DNA of 64,000 nucleotides, from positions 1-64,000 of the forward strand of contig RAYO01000010.1 of the NCBI GenBank assembly GCA_003612335.1, written 5' to 3'. Source of the stretch: a bacterium 1xD42-67. GTDB taxonomy: Bacteria > Bacillota > Clostridia > Oscillospirales > Oscillospiraceae. Numbering within the stretch: the stretch's first letter is position 1; each line of letters starts with the position of its first letter. The notes beneath the pieces were generated by a model. It saw only the letters and a program-made list of their open reading frames with translations, was not told the origin of the DNA and did not search any database. The position numbers and the translations under genes are program-made. Shown one piece after another: positions 33,024 to 42,736 of this stretch.

Positions 33024-35663
33024 CTAGCCCAAAACCGAGGCCCAGGGGGTCTTGGCGGCATCGAAAGCGGCATAGTTCTTGTCCAGGATCTGACTGAGGA
33101 ACTGCACCTTAGCCTTGAGGCCGGCGTCGGAGCAGCCGGCGGCCACCTGATCGGTGCGGTGCCACAGGTACGCCCAGGTCTCGGCCCAGTCCTCGGGCCG
33201 GCTGGTCATGGCGTAGGCGGAGACATAGCTGCCATAGCCGGTGCTCAGCTCCTCCCAGGTGGAACAGGTGGCGTTCCAGCCGTTCAGGACGGCGGCACAG
33301 CTCATCACCATATGGCCCATCTCATGGCTGTAGTACTGGCTGTCTCCGCTGCCCGTGTAATAGATCTGGTCCACCTTCTGGGCGTCGTCGGAGTAGTCGT
33401 AGACGTGGAGGCCGAAGCTCTGTATCCCCTGATAGGTATAGGGGCACAGGACGATCTCCGCCTTCCGGGCCCCCTTCTTCTGGGCCATCTCCTTCAAGAA
33501 GCCCTGGGGATAGAGGTCGTAGGCCGTCTTCATGGTGCGCAGCTCGGCCAGCACGTCCTCGAAATATCCCCGGTCCATCTCGAACTGCTGGATATCACTG
33601 TGCTGGATCGGGCCGGCCTCCTTGGGGGTCCACTCGGGCAGATAGAAGATCTGGATCCCGATCTGCTCCTCCAGGGCCCGGCAGAACTCATAGGCCACGT
33701 CCACATCATAGCGGATCCGGGCCTGGCCAGTGAAGTCGGCGCCGTCGGCCAGACGAGTGCCCTTCTGCTCCATGCCCGCCGACACCGCCTCCCAGTCGAT
33801 CTGCTTCCACCGTTCGGGGTGGAGGAGGGTGACCACCATGGTGCAGCACTCGGCCCGGGTAGCGTTGGCCTTGGGCATGAAGCTGCCCTCCGCGTCCACC
33901 CCGCTGACGATCCCGTTGGAGTACAGCCAGAGGATATCGTTCTCATACCGGCTCCCCGCCACGGCAGAGGCATAGTCGCCGATGAGGGCATAGGCCATAC
34001 TATAGATCCCCAGCGGTTCGCTGGACCCTTCTGCCACCTGAGCATAGGCATAGATCCAGCTGAGCATGTAGGCGATCTCCTCGCGGGCGGCGGGCTTGCC
34101 CCATTCGGCCTTGCTGTAGCCAAAATCTGTGATCTCACACAGGTTGGCCAGGGCGATGAAGCGGTTGGCCCAGTGCTCTCCATTGGTCTGCCGGGCATGA
34201 GCCACTGCCCGATCGATGTCAGCAGGATCCAACGCCTTCTCCGCCGGGAAGGAGCCCAGCAGGATCGTGCAGACCGCCTCCCGCGTGATACTGTCGTTGG
34301 GGTGGAAGGTCCCGTCCTGATAGCCGCTGACCCCTCCCAGCTGGGCCAGCTCGGTCACATAGGGATAGAACCAGTCGCCGGAGCTCACATCGCTGAAGGA
34401 TGGAGGCCCGGAGGGCTTGGAGGGCTGTTCCGGGATCTCAGGCTGGGCGCCGGATCCAGACTGACCGGAGCTCAGGGGAGATGTGGCCGCGCCGTCCATC
34501 ATCTTGGAATAGCTCTTGCTGGTATAGCTGTAGGCCCAGACAGAGCCGTCCGTCTTCACATAGAGATATTCGCCGTCTGTCACCGCGACCTGGTCCGCCA
34601 TCCTGGTCAGGCTGCTGCCGATCTTCCACAGGGAACCGTCCGTCTTCAGAGCCGCCCCATCGGCAACTGCACAGACCCCGTCAGCCACCTTCCTGGGTAC
34701 GGTCTGCACCTTGGTGTTCCAGCTCTTTCCACTGTATATAGTGCGCTCTACGATGGTCTGGTCGCCGCCCTCAAAGCCCAGATAGCTCTTGGTATCCAGA
34801 CTGTCGTTGCCGTTATAGCCAAAGCTCCAAAGAGAACCATCCGTCTTGATGCAAAAGGTACACACCGGGTCGCAGTAGACAGCCGCCGCACCGTCCATGA
34901 CCTTGATGAAACTGCTGGAGGAGATGCCCTCACCGCACCGGCCGTCCCCCAGCTGGCCATGCAGATCCTTGCCGCAGGTCCGCAGGGAGCCGTCCGTCTT
35001 GATGATGGCGGTGTGCTCGCTGCCGCAGCTGACCTGGGCCACATCGCCCATGACGCGGACCGGGATGGTCTGGCAGGCGTCCTCTTTTCCAGTCAGAGAG
35101 ACCGACTTGATGTAGTCTCCGCCCGTCCGGCCCAGCTGTCCATAGCTGTTTTTGCCCCACATCCACAAGGTGCCGTCCTTCTTCACCGCGCCCACATGGG
35201 TGGCGCCTATGCTGAAGGAGACCACATCGTCCAGCACCTTGTTCGGTGTCCACTGGATGTGCAAATCGCCGTTGCCGTCGCCCAGCTCGCCGTACAGGCT
35301 GCCGCCCCACATCCACAGGGTGCCGTCCGCCTTCAGCGCGCCGGCGCAGTTATCGCCTACGTCCACAGCGACGACGTCATCCATGATCTTCACCGGCGTG
35401 GTCTGGGTGATCTTTGGCAGGCCGGAGCCCATATCTATGTCGTGGAGATCCCCCTTGCCGTCATTACCCACCTGGCCCCGGCTGTTATCGCCCCACATCC
35501 ACAGGGTACCGTCCGCCTTGACCACACCGTTGGCACTGCCGTGGGCCGCTGTGGAGGCCCCGCCGGGCCGGATGTCTGCATTTGCCGCCAGGCTCGTCAC
35601 CGGCAGCAGGGCCAGCACAAGAGCCAGGGCGCAGATCAGCGAGAACGATCTTCTCCTTCTCAT
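33024..35663 (-). CDS. Secreted RCC1-repeat, S-layer-homology and zinc-metallopeptidase-like protein
   Basis: 879 residues. Signal peptide 1-27 with an Ala-rich cleavage site. About 40-430 hold five or more RCC1/BNR-type repeats (KADGTLWMWG and KKDGTLWMWG recur), which would fold as a beta propeller. A Ser/Pro-rich linker leads to S-layer homology repeats at about 440-640 (FSDVSSGDWFYPYV, GYQDGTFHPNDSITR). The C-terminal domain carries HEMGH (His 780-His 784) with a third-ligand candidate in PEDWAETW (Glu 828), the arrangement of gluzincin-like peptidases. SLH repeats normally bind secondary cell-wall polymer, so the protein should sit on the cell surface. ATG at 35663 is preferred to 35672 because AAGGAG is then 10 nt away. 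Confidence 0.85.
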   Translation of the reverse strand: MRRRRSFSLICALALVLALLPVTSLAANADIRPGGASTAAHGSANGVVKADGTLWMWGDNSRGQVGNDGKGDLHDIDMGSGLPKITQTTPVKIMDDVVAVDVGDNCAGALKADGTLWMWGGSLYGELGDGNGDLHIQWTPNKVLDDVVSFSIGATHVGAVKKDGTLWMWGKNSYGQLGRTGGDYIKSVSLTGKEDACQTIPVRVMGDVAQVSCGSEHTAIIKTDGSLRTCGKDLHGQLGDGRCGEGISSSSFIKVMDGAAAVYCDPVCTFCIKTDGSLWSFGYNGNDSLDTKSYLGFEGGDQTIVERTIYSGKSWNTKVQTVPRKVADGVCAVADGAALKTDGSLWKIGSSLTRMADQVAVTDGEYLYVKTDGSVWAYSYTSKSYSKMMDGAATSPLSSGQSGSGAQPEIPEQPSKPSGPPSFSDVSSGDWFYPYVTELAQLGGVSGYQDGTFHPNDSITREAVCTILLGSFPAEKALDPADIDRAVAHARQTNGEHWANRFIALANLCEITDFGYSKAEWGKPAAREEIAYMLSWIYAYAQVAEGSSEPLGIYSMAYALIGDYASAVAGSRYENDILWLYSNGIVSGVDAEGSFMPKANATRAECCTMVVTLLHPERWKQIDWEAVSAGMEQKGTRLADGADFTGQARIRYDVDVAYEFCRALEEQIGIQIFYLPEWTPKEAGPIQHSDIQQFEMDRGYFEDVLAELRTMKTAYDLYPQGFLKEMAQKKGARKAEIVLCPYTYQGIQSFGLHVYDYSDDAQKVDQIYYTGSGDSQYYSHEMGHMVMSCAAVLNGWNATCSTWEELSTGYGSYVSAYAMTSRPEDWAETWAYLWHRTDQVAAGCSDAGLKAKVQFLSQILDKNYAAFDAAKTPWASVLG

Positions 35664-35773
35664 TCGATCCATCTCCTTCTCATCTCCGATATATGGGCCG
35701 ATCCGGCCCTCTGCTATGATAACACGATCCGGAGACTTTGGGGCAAGATCTTTTGAATTTTTTTGCCTCTTTC

Positions 35774-35826
35774 AAAAAAGCGGCGGGGATCAGGTCCAGG
35801 GCCCGGTCCCCACCGCTCCTCCTGTC
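35774..35826 (-). terminator. Terminator of the sugar-acid operon
   Basis: Minus-strand stem of ten pairs with one mismatch (35826-35817 with 35789-35780), then TTTTTT (35779-35774). It follows the LarA-like gene. Confidence 0.85.
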
Positions 35827-35829
35827 AGT

Positions 35830-37101
35830 TCACTCGAAGAGCAGCAGGTCGCCCTCCGGACTGAACTCCAGTGTCTCATACTCGCCGATCCGCTCCGCGC
35901 GGCCGCTGTCCTCCGCCGCCCGGCAGGCCGCCTCTGACATCCAGACCTCATCCAGCATGCGGCTGTTCCGGATGATCACCAGCTTGAACTGGCTGGGGGG
36001 GATCTGCCCTGCGTTCTTGATGCACGCTTTGATGACCAGCTCATCAGTGGTCAAGGTGGGGGGGATGTTGGCCAGAAAGGGCTTCATCCCGGTGATGGAA
36101 TTGACCACCATGGTCTCCTCATCGACCGCATCCCGCAGCCTCCTGGAGATGAAGTCGGCCATACCGCAGCCGCTGGCGTTCCCGCCGGAGCGGCCGCTCA
36201 GCCGCAGGACCCCAAGAGAGGCCACCTCCGGCCCGATATTGGGCAGCTTGTTGATGGGCCGGCCCACCACGGCCGGGTCCATCCCCGTGCCCGCGATCTC
36301 CTTGCCCTGCTCATAGACGATGAGGGCGTCGATCTGGTCCAGCCAGAGCCGAGGCACCATGGCCTTGGCCCGCTCCAGGATCCGGGGCTCCTCTTCGGCG
36401 ATCTCCTCCCTGCGCAGCACATAGAGGTCCGCCACCTCTTCATACCCGTTCTCGATCACGGCGATCCCGCCCACGAGCTTCAGGTGCTCCAAGGCGGTCA
36501 GTCCCACCCGCACCATGTTCTCCCCCAGATGGAGGGTCCCCAGACTGTGGGTCATGGCGCAGCCCTTGTGCTTGGCCAAGCCGATCGCCATCATCTTCAC
36601 CAGACCGCTCTGATACCGCTCCCGGATAGAGGTGTGGGTCTTGACCCGGTTCAGCAGCAGGATCCCGTCCGCCTCCGCCGCGTTGCGGTCGATATAGACG
36701 GGCAGGCCCAGTTCGGTCCTGGCCACTTCCACCACCTCCATGCTGGAGACGATGGGCGCCCCTACAAACTCCTCGGTGATCCCCAGGTCCCGGAGCATGG
36801 CGGCCTGTCCCTCCGCCGTACCGCCGGCGTGGCTGCCCATGGCGGGGACGATGAAGGGGATCCCGCCCCGCTCCTTGATGTAGTCCACCGCCGTCTTCAT
36901 GATCCTGGGGTAGTCCGCGATCCCCCGGCTCCCGCCGGTGACCGCGATCCGGTCCCCCCTCCTGATGGGGAGCTCCTTGGCCCGGAGACGGCTGGTCAGA
37001 TATCCCTCCAGGTCCTCTACCCGGGTCCGGTCCAGCTTTTGACGCACCTTTGCCGCCTTTGGGATCTCGAATCCCAACAGCATCTCCTCTAATTTCGTCA
37101 T
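35830..37101 (-). CDS. LarA-like (DUF2088, lactate racemase N-terminal) protein
   Basis: 423 residues related to the nickel-dependent lactate racemase superfamily but not an obvious LarA. Visible blocks are RGDRIAVTGGSRGI, PAMGSHAGGTAEGQ, KTHTSIRERYQSGLVKMM and SGRSGGNASGCG. Proteins of this kind are often found in hexuronate and sugar-acid operons, where they may racemise or epimerise a 2-hydroxy acid. I see no larB, larC or larE gene for the nickel cofactor in the window. The ATG at 37101 follows GAGGGAG. Last gene of a minus-strand operon that runs from the UxaA-like gene. Confidence 0.78.
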   Translation of the reverse strand: MTKLEEMLLGFEIPKAAKVRQKLDRTRVEDLEGYLTSRLRAKELPIRRGDRIAVTGGSRGIADYPRIMKTAVDYIKERGGIPFIVPAMGSHAGGTAEGQAAMLRDLGITEEFVGAPIVSSMEVVEVARTELGLPVYIDRNAAEADGILLLNRVKTHTSIRERYQSGLVKMMAIGLAKHKGCAMTHSLGTLHLGENMVRVGLTALEHLKLVGGIAVIENGYEEVADLYVLRREEIAEEEPRILERAKAMVPRLWLDQIDALIVYEQGKEIAGTGMDPAVVGRPINKLPNIGPEVASLGVLRLSGRSGGNASGCGMADFISRRLRDAVDEETMVVNSITGMKPFLANIPPTLTTDELVIKACIKNAGQIPPSQFKLVIIRNSRMLDEVWMSEAACRAAEDSGRAERIGEYETLEFSPEGDLLLFE

Positions 37102-37114
37102 GTGCTCTCCCTCA

Positions 37115-38290
37115 TCAGTAGGACGCGCGGACGGCAAAGGTCTTGTTATTTTGGGAGGCATGGATGATCTTGATGCTGGCCAGCGTCCCGTTCCGCTCCA
37201 GCTTCTCCACGTCCAGACGGACCGGGGACCCGTACAGGTCCGGATGGAGATAGAGGCGGCCGTCCCGCTCCTCAGGCTTGACCGAGAGACACTCGCCCAT
37301 GGGCTGGGTCATCGGCTCGTGGTGCTCCAGCCGCTCGTCCTCTCGGTAGAGGGCGCCGAAGGAGGCATTCTGCCACACCGTGCCCCCGGAGGAAAACATC
37401 AGGCCGTGGCTGCGGGCCAGGTCCCGGATCTTCAGCAGGTCCCCCATGGCGCTCACCCGGCCCACCAGGGGCATCAGGTGGTCCACGCCCTTCTCCACAT
37501 AGGTCTCGAAAGCAAAGGCGTTGCGGATCGACTCGCCGAATCCCAGCTTCATATCCACCCGCTCCCGCAGGGCGCGGATCCCATTCATGTCGTGGGAGTG
37601 GATCGGCTCCTCGAACCACTCGGGCTCATACTTGCGGATCCTGTCGGCAAAACGGAGGGCGTCCTCCACCTCCCAGACCTGGTTGCCGTCCACCGCGATC
37701 CCGATATCAGGACCCACCGCCTCCCGGACCAGCCGGAGGCGCTCCACGTCCCGGTCCATGTCCCTGCCCCAGTCGCTGCCCACCTTGAATTTGACAGTGG
37801 TGTTGCCCTCTCGGACATAGCGGGTCATATCGTCCACCAGCTCGGCGTCGGTCAGCAGCAGGGAACCGCCCCCCTTGTAGATGGCGGCCCAGTCCTTTTC
37901 CGCCCCCAGGAACCGGTGCAGGGGCTTCTGCTCCCGCTCCGCCATGATCTCCAGCATGATCCGGTCGAACTGGCCCAGATCGCAGATCTGGCCGCTCTGG
38001 AACCCGAAGTTGCGCAGCTTCCAGTACAGATAGTGATACCACTCCTGATAGGTGCGGCTCTCGCCGGTCATCACCAGGGGGAGGATGTTGTCCAGCATCC
38101 CGCTGGAGCAGAAGGTCCGGCCGCAGGCCCCCTCCGTGTCATACACCTCGATCCACCCCTGTAGAGGGACGAAGTCCCCAAAGCCGCCGGTGGCGTCCCG
38201 CCAGGTCCGCTTCCCCCTCACCGGGTTCAGATCGTAGTAGACGGCTTTTGAAAAGACGATCTTTTGGTCAAAGGTAAAGTAGTTTTTCAT
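37115..38290 (-). CDS. Enolase-superfamily (mandelate racemase/muconate lactonizing type) sugar-acid enzyme
   Basis: 391 residues. An N-terminal capping domain precedes a (beta/alpha)7 barrel with a Lys pair in TVKFKVG. Metal-ligand positions are Asp in AVDGNQVWE, Glu in WFEEPIHSHD and Glu in GFGESI. A late HHEP may supply the His base. Such enzymes take a proton alpha to a carboxylate and usually dehydrate acid sugars; the exact substrate is not readable. ATG at 38290 follows GGAAGGAG. Lies between the TctA-like permease and the LarA-like gene, with 13 bp to the latter. Confidence 0.85.
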   Translation of the reverse strand: MKNYFTFDQKIVFSKAVYYDLNPVRGKRTWRDATGGFGDFVPLQGWIEVYDTEGACGRTFCSSGMLDNILPLVMTGESRTYQEWYHYLYWKLRNFGFQSGQICDLGQFDRIMLEIMAEREQKPLHRFLGAEKDWAAIYKGGGSLLLTDAELVDDMTRYVREGNTTVKFKVGSDWGRDMDRDVERLRLVREAVGPDIGIAVDGNQVWEVEDALRFADRIRKYEPEWFEEPIHSHDMNGIRALRERVDMKLGFGESIRNAFAFETYVEKGVDHLMPLVGRVSAMGDLLKIRDLARSHGLMFSSGGTVWQNASFGALYREDERLEHHEPMTQPMGECLSVKPEERDGRLYLHPDLYGSPVRLDVEKLERNGTLASIKIIHASQNNKTFAVRASY

Positions 38291-38326
38291 GTCTCTCTCC
38301 TTCCTCTTCATGGATATGCCCGGATA

Positions 38327-39832
38327 TCAGACCGCAGGCTTTTTCTTCCCCCGGAGCCCCTTGGTCACGCTGAACACCACCACCGTCAGGGCGATCAGCA
38401 GGAACACCATGGCGATGGGGGACTGACGGAACGCCCCAATCAGGTCGTTCTGGGAGTACTGCAGACTGCGGATCAGGTTCAACTCCACCGTCTCCCCCAG
38501 GACGAAGCCCAGGATGAAGGGGGGCAGCGGGAACTTGAAGCGCTTCATAGCAAAGCCCACAAGACCGAAGGCCAGGGCCACCCAGCAGTCGAAGATCCGG
38601 TTGTTGGCCCCATAGGTCCCCACAAAGCACAGGGCCAGCACCACGGGGAGGAGCACATACCGGGGGATGGTGAGCACCTTGACGAAGAAGCGCATCCCCA
38701 GATACATGATCGCGAACATGAAGATCGAACTGACGATCATCGCGAAAAAGATACTGTAGACCAGCGGGGCCTGGTTGGTGAACAGCAGAGGGCCTGGGTT
38801 GATTCCTTTGATCACCAGCCCGCCCAGGAGCATAGCCGTCACCGTGTCGCCGGGGATGCCCAGCACCAGCAGGGGGATCATGGCCCCGCCGATGGAGGCA
38901 TTGTTGGACGCCTCAGAGGCCACCACGCCGTCGATGATCCCGGTGCCGAACTTCTCCGGCTCTTTGCTGCTCTGCCGGGCCACGCTGTAGGCGATGATGT
39001 TGGAGGTGCCGCCCCCGATCCCGGGCAGGATGCCGATCCCGATTCCGATCAGAGAGGAGCGGATCAGATTCCAGAGCTGCCCTGCCGCCTCCGCCAAGCT
39101 GAAGCCAAAGCCCTTGATCTTGTAGGACTGGATATGGTCCTTATCTGTGGCCCGCTCCGGCCAGATGGCGGCGGCGAATATCTCTGACACGGCGAACAGG
39201 CCGATCAGCACCGGCAGGATGTCGAAACCGCTGGCCAGCTGCCGGAATCCGAATCCGAACCGGATCGTGGTCCCGCCGGTGGGGGCCACCCCCACCAGTG
39301 AGCAGACGATCCCCAATACCGCGCAGGTGATCCCCTTGAGGGCCGAGCCGGACACCAGCGAGGCCAGCATGGTCAGGGAGAAGACGCAGATAGCGAACAG
39401 CTCATAGGGCCCGAACTTCAGGGCGAACCGGGCCAGTACCGGAGAGATGCAGATCAGGGCCGCGATGGAGAGGATCGTTCCGATGAAGGAGGCGGTGATC
39501 CCCACCCCCAGAGCCTTGCCCGCCTGCCCCTTTTTCGCCATGGGGCCGCCATCGAAGGTAGTGGCCACCGAGGCCGGCGTGCCCGGGATATTGATCAGGA
39601 TCGCCGAGATCAGACCGCCGGAGATCCCGCCGATATAGAGGGCGATCAGGAAGGCGATCCCCGTGACCGTCCCCATGCGGAAGGTCATGGGCAGGCACAG
39701 GGCCACCGCCATGTTGCTGGTGAGCCCGGGGATACTTCCGAAGACGATCCCGATCGTGGTCCCTATGAACATATACGCTAAAATCTCTGGCGTCACGACA
39801 GAAGTGAGCCCCTGTAAGATCTCAGACATCAT
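38327..39832 (-). CDS. Tripartite tricarboxylate-type transporter, large permease (TctA family)
   Basis: 501 residues with about 12 hydrophobic segments. The TctA signature is clear: VFGSIPGLTSNMAVALCLP, GGISGGLISAILINIPGTP and a mirrored GIGILPGIGGGTSN later in the chain. Such carriers use a cation gradient and an outside binding protein to import carboxylates. Two adjacent ATGs (39832, 39829) follow AAGGAGG; the first is given. It sits 9 bp after the TctB-like gene. Confidence 0.95.
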   Translation of the reverse strand: MMSEILQGLTSVVTPEILAYMFIGTTIGIVFGSIPGLTSNMAVALCLPMTFRMGTVTGIAFLIALYIGGISGGLISAILINIPGTPASVATTFDGGPMAKKGQAGKALGVGITASFIGTILSIAALICISPVLARFALKFGPYELFAICVFSLTMLASLVSGSALKGITCAVLGIVCSLVGVAPTGGTTIRFGFGFRQLASGFDILPVLIGLFAVSEIFAAAIWPERATDKDHIQSYKIKGFGFSLAEAAGQLWNLIRSSLIGIGIGILPGIGGGTSNIIAYSVARQSSKEPEKFGTGIIDGVVASEASNNASIGGAMIPLLVLGIPGDTVTAMLLGGLVIKGINPGPLLFTNQAPLVYSIFFAMIVSSIFMFAIMYLGMRFFVKVLTIPRYVLLPVVLALCFVGTYGANNRIFDCWVALAFGLVGFAMKRFKFPLPPFILGFVLGETVELNLIRSLQYSQNDLIGAFRQSPIAMVFLLIALTVVVFSVTKGLRGKKKPAV

Positions 39833-39841
39833 CGGCCCTCC

Positions 39842-40327
39842 TTAACCCAGGATCCCTGCGGGGAGCAGGAGCTTGAATCCCTTGACGAATGTGAGATAGA
39901 TGATCACAGTGGACACCACCGCTATCACCGCCATCTTTACCGGCCGGCGCTCCTCCTTCACCGTGATGACCCACGCCTGGACGAAGATATAGGCGCTGGT
40001 CATGATCAGGAAGCCCACCGTTTTGAGCAGATAGAGGTAGCTGAACAGCAGCGCCAGCTCTACCGCGAAGAGGAACCACTGCTTTTTTCCCATCTCCTGC
40101 CCGGCCTCGGCCTTCCCGCTCCCGGTCTGATCCGGCTCCTTCATGATCCCTGTCACAAGGAAGCCCAGGGAGCAGACCGCCAGGAACACCGCCATCACCT
40201 TGGGCATATAGTCCCCGCCCTTGGTCAGAGCATTGGGGGCCGGGATCGACATTGCTGACACGAACAGCAGGGCGCTGGACGCCAAAAAGAACACGCCCAT
40301 CAAGATCGTCTCACGTTTTTCTTTCAT
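39842..40327 (-). CDS. Tripartite tricarboxylate-type transporter, small membrane subunit (TctB family)
   Basis: 161 residues with four hydrophobic segments, typical length for TctB. The N-terminal ILMGVFFLASSALLFVSA and C-terminal VSTVIIYLTFVKGFKLLLP segments follow family patterns. ATG at 40327 follows GGAGGAGG. It pairs with the TctA-like permease downstream. Confidence 0.88.
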   Translation of the reverse strand: MKEKRETILMGVFFLASSALLFVSAMSIPAPNALTKGGDYMPKVMAVFLAVCSLGFLVTGIMKEPDQTGSGKAEAGQEMGKKQWFLFAVELALLFSYLYLLKTVGFLIMTSAYIFVQAWVITVKEERRPVKMAVIAVVSTVIIYLTFVKGFKLLLPAGILG

Positions 40328-40352
40328 TGGTCCTCCTCCGATCCTTCGTGGA

Positions 40353-40371
40353 CCGCCCCCCTGAGGGGCGG
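40353..40371 (-). other. Intercistronic hairpin between the second enolase-superfamily gene and tctB-like gene
   Basis: CCGCCCC (40353-40359) pairs with 40365-40371 around five bases. With no T run it may be a stabilising or attenuating hairpin. Confidence 0.4.
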
Positions 40372-40385
40372 GGATGTCCGATGTA

Positions 40386-41564
40386 TCACTCCGCACCAAA
40401 GACGAACCGGTCGGTGGTGTGGCCCTCGATCCAGTCCCAGTCATAGGTCACGCCCAGGCCGGGGCCGTCGGGGATGGAGATGCAGCCGTCGGCATCGATG
40501 GCATCCAGCTCGTCCCTGTAGCCGCCGGCATAGCAGGGGGGCGTGACGTTCCGCAGCTTAGGCCCCACCTCGGCCATCTCATAGAAATTGGTGTTGCGGA
40601 TCGCCCCGATGACCTGCCGGTGGGCTGGCCCGCAGGCGTGGACCTCCACATCCAGCCCAAAGGCCTCCGCCATATGGGCGGTCTTGATCGCGCCGGTGAT
40701 CCCCTGGTCATACTCCGGATCCACCCGCAGGAAGTCGGTCCCCCCTGCCACGATGAAGTCGCACTTCGCCTGGAGGGAACGGACATGCTCGGTGATCAGC
40801 AGCGGGGTCTTCAGCAGCTCCCGCAGCTTCCGGTGGGAGAAGGCGGAGACCGAGTTGTCCCGATAGGGATCTTCATACCAGAAGTAGCCTGCGTCGTCAC
40901 AGGCCCGTCCCACATACAATGCGTCGGCAAAGGTCTGGAGGTCAGAGGCCCCATCATACATCAGGACCATGTCGTCCCCGGCCCGCTCCCGCAGTCTGCG
41001 GATCAGGGCCGCCTCCACTTTAGCGTCACCGTCGAACCAGCCGTGGTGCTTGAAGGCCCGGTAGCCCATGGCCCTGCACTGGAGCAGGAAGTCGGTGAAC
41101 GCCTCGTAGCTGTCCAGCATCCCTGTGTGATCTCCGTGGTAGGTACTGGCATAGGCGGGGATCCTGTCCCGGAAGCGGCCCAGCATGGCGGATACCGACT
41201 TGCCGCACTGCTTCCCGGCCAGGTCCCAGAGGCAGATGTCCACCGGCCCCTGGCCCATGTGGTCCATGTGGCACAGCCGGCGGTCCCAGTCGCTGAAGAA
41301 CTCCTCTCGCCGGTCCGAGTCCCGCCCCGGCAGGTCGCTCACCAGCTGGATCGTCTGCTGGAGGGCGTGGCGCTGTCCGCCCCACTGGGTCACATACTCC
41401 CCCCGGGAGCCGTCCTCACACTCGATGACGATGGCGTATCTCTTCATGGGGAGGCTGCTCCCCTCCAGATAGCCCACATGGTTGTGGGCGTTTTTGAACG
41501 CCGCCCCCATATCCTTCAGCTCATAGGTCAGATCCAGTATCTCCACTTTTTTGATGACCGCCAT
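40386..41564 (-). CDS. Enolase-superfamily sugar-acid enzyme (second paralogue)
   Basis: 392 residues, distinct from the enzyme at 37115. The barrel shows Lys and His in YRAFKHHGWFDGDAKVE, Asp in LMYDGASD, Glu/Asp in YFWYEDPYRD, Glu in ITEHVRS and a possible catalytic His in VEVHACGPAH. The pattern fits acid-sugar dehydratases or epimerases of the mandelate racemase subgroup. The ATG at 41564 gives MAVIKKVEI. It lies between the binding-protein gene and the tctB-like gene, so it is expressed with the transporter and probably acts on the imported acid or its product. Confidence 0.83.
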   Translation of the reverse strand: MAVIKKVEILDLTYELKDMGAAFKNAHNHVGYLEGSSLPMKRYAIVIECEDGSRGEYVTQWGGQRHALQQTIQLVSDLPGRDSDRREEFFSDWDRRLCHMDHMGQGPVDICLWDLAGKQCGKSVSAMLGRFRDRIPAYASTYHGDHTGMLDSYEAFTDFLLQCRAMGYRAFKHHGWFDGDAKVEAALIRRLRERAGDDMVLMYDGASDLQTFADALYVGRACDDAGYFWYEDPYRDNSVSAFSHRKLRELLKTPLLITEHVRSLQAKCDFIVAGGTDFLRVDPEYDQGITGAIKTAHMAEAFGLDVEVHACGPAHRQVIGAIRNTNFYEMAEVGPKLRNVTPPCYAGGYRDELDAIDADGCISIPDGPGLGVTYDWDWIEGHTTDRFVFGAE

Positions 41565-41595
41565 CCTGTCCCATCCTTTCTCCGGCATTTTTAGG

Positions 41596-41624
41596 CGGGA
41601 TACAGGGTAGGGCCCCATATCCCG
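41596..41624 (-). other. Intercistronic hairpin after the TctC-like gene
   Basis: CGGGATA (41596-41602) pairs with 41618-41624. Hairpins at this position often let the binding protein be made in excess over downstream gene products. Confidence 0.4.
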
Positions 41625-41641
41625 GACTGGTCTCTTTTTGT

Positions 41642-42682
41642 TCAGGCGTTGAAATCGAGGGCGCTGAGCTTGTCGTAGATCTCCATCATGCGGGCATAGC
41701 CCTCTTCCGTGTCGAAATAATAGGGGACCTGACAGTAGGCGTTCTTGATCTGCTCTGCGTAGTCCTCATCCTCGTTGATGATCTCCCCCAGCAGGCCGCT
41801 CATCTTCTGGACGATCCGGGGGTCGGTGCCGGCGGGGAAGGCCGTGAAGTAGACGAAGGGCAGGCCGACATCATACCCCTGATCCGCGCCGATCCCGATC
41901 CCATACTCCTCCTTCAAATAGGGATTGGCGATGTCGGAGTCGGAGCAGATGGCCACCAGCTCCCCAGTCTTGAGGTAGTCCGCGATCGTACCGATGGAGT
42001 TGTCGATGATGTCCACATGGCCGCCCAGCAGCGAAGAGATCCGCTCCGAGGCGCTGCCCGCATCCACCAGCTGGATATCACAGCCGATGTTCTTCAGGAA
42101 CAGGGCGGTGGCGTGGGTGGTGGCCCCGGTGTTGGCGGTGAACTTCAGCTCGCCGGGGTGCTGCTGGGTATACTCGATCAGCCCCTTCAGGTCCTTGATT
42201 CCATAGGAGGCGTTCATGGTGATGATGTTCCCGGCGCTGTATCCCACGACGGCGCAGAAATCGAAGGCGTCCTCAAAGAGAAAATCGGTGGAGCCATAGA
42301 TATTGTTGATCAGGAAGGCGGTGTGGTGGAACATGACGACGCTGCCGTCGTTGGGGGAGTTGAGGGCCTCCATGGCTCCGGTCGCGCCGCCGTTGCCGTT
42401 GACGTTGCTCACGACGAAGGTAGCGCCGGTCTTCTCAGACAACTTCTCGGCCAGCAGACGGGCGTTGTAATCCGTGTCGCCGCCGGCGGCATAGGGAACG
42501 ATGATCTGGACGGTCTGCTTGCCGGGCCAGTCGATATCTGTGTCCCCGCTGGTGTTCCCGGCGGAGCCCTGGCTCCCGGCGCTGCCGGGCGGGGGCGGTG
42601 TCTGGCCTCCCTCCTTCTGTCCGCAGGCCGCAAGGGACAGCAGCATGGCGGCGGAGAGGAGCATCACCATTAGCTTTTTCAT
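41642..42682 (-). CDS. Tripartite tricarboxylate-type transporter, substrate-binding lipoprotein (TctC/Bug family)
   Basis: 346 residues. Signal peptide with lipobox LAAC (Cys 20), then a Gly/Ser/Pro-rich linker and the Bug-type binding fold (IIVPYAAGGDTDYNAR is the family's ligand-loop sequence). It captures a carboxylate outside and delivers it to the TctAB-like membrane part. ATG at 42682 follows AAGGAGAA. First transporter gene after the UxaA-like gene, 54 bp downstream; a short ATAGCA hairpin lies in that gap. Confidence 0.93.
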   Translation of the reverse strand: MKKLMVMLLSAAMLLSLAACGQKEGGQTPPPPGSAGSQGSAGNTSGDTDIDWPGKQTVQIIVPYAAGGDTDYNARLLAEKLSEKTGATFVVSNVNGNGGATGAMEALNSPNDGSVVMFHHTAFLINNIYGSTDFLFEDAFDFCAVVGYSAGNIITMNASYGIKDLKGLIEYTQQHPGELKFTANTGATTHATALFLKNIGCDIQLVDAGSASERISSLLGGHVDIIDNSIGTIADYLKTGELVAICSDSDIANPYLKEEYGIGIGADQGYDVGLPFVYFTAFPAGTDPRIVQKMSGLLGEIINEDEDYAEQIKNAYCQVPYYFDTEEGYARMMEIYDKLSALDFNA

Positions 42683-42736
42683 GTTTCATTCTCCTTTTTC
42701 ATATTTTCCATGATAGCATCACTGCTATGACAGACA

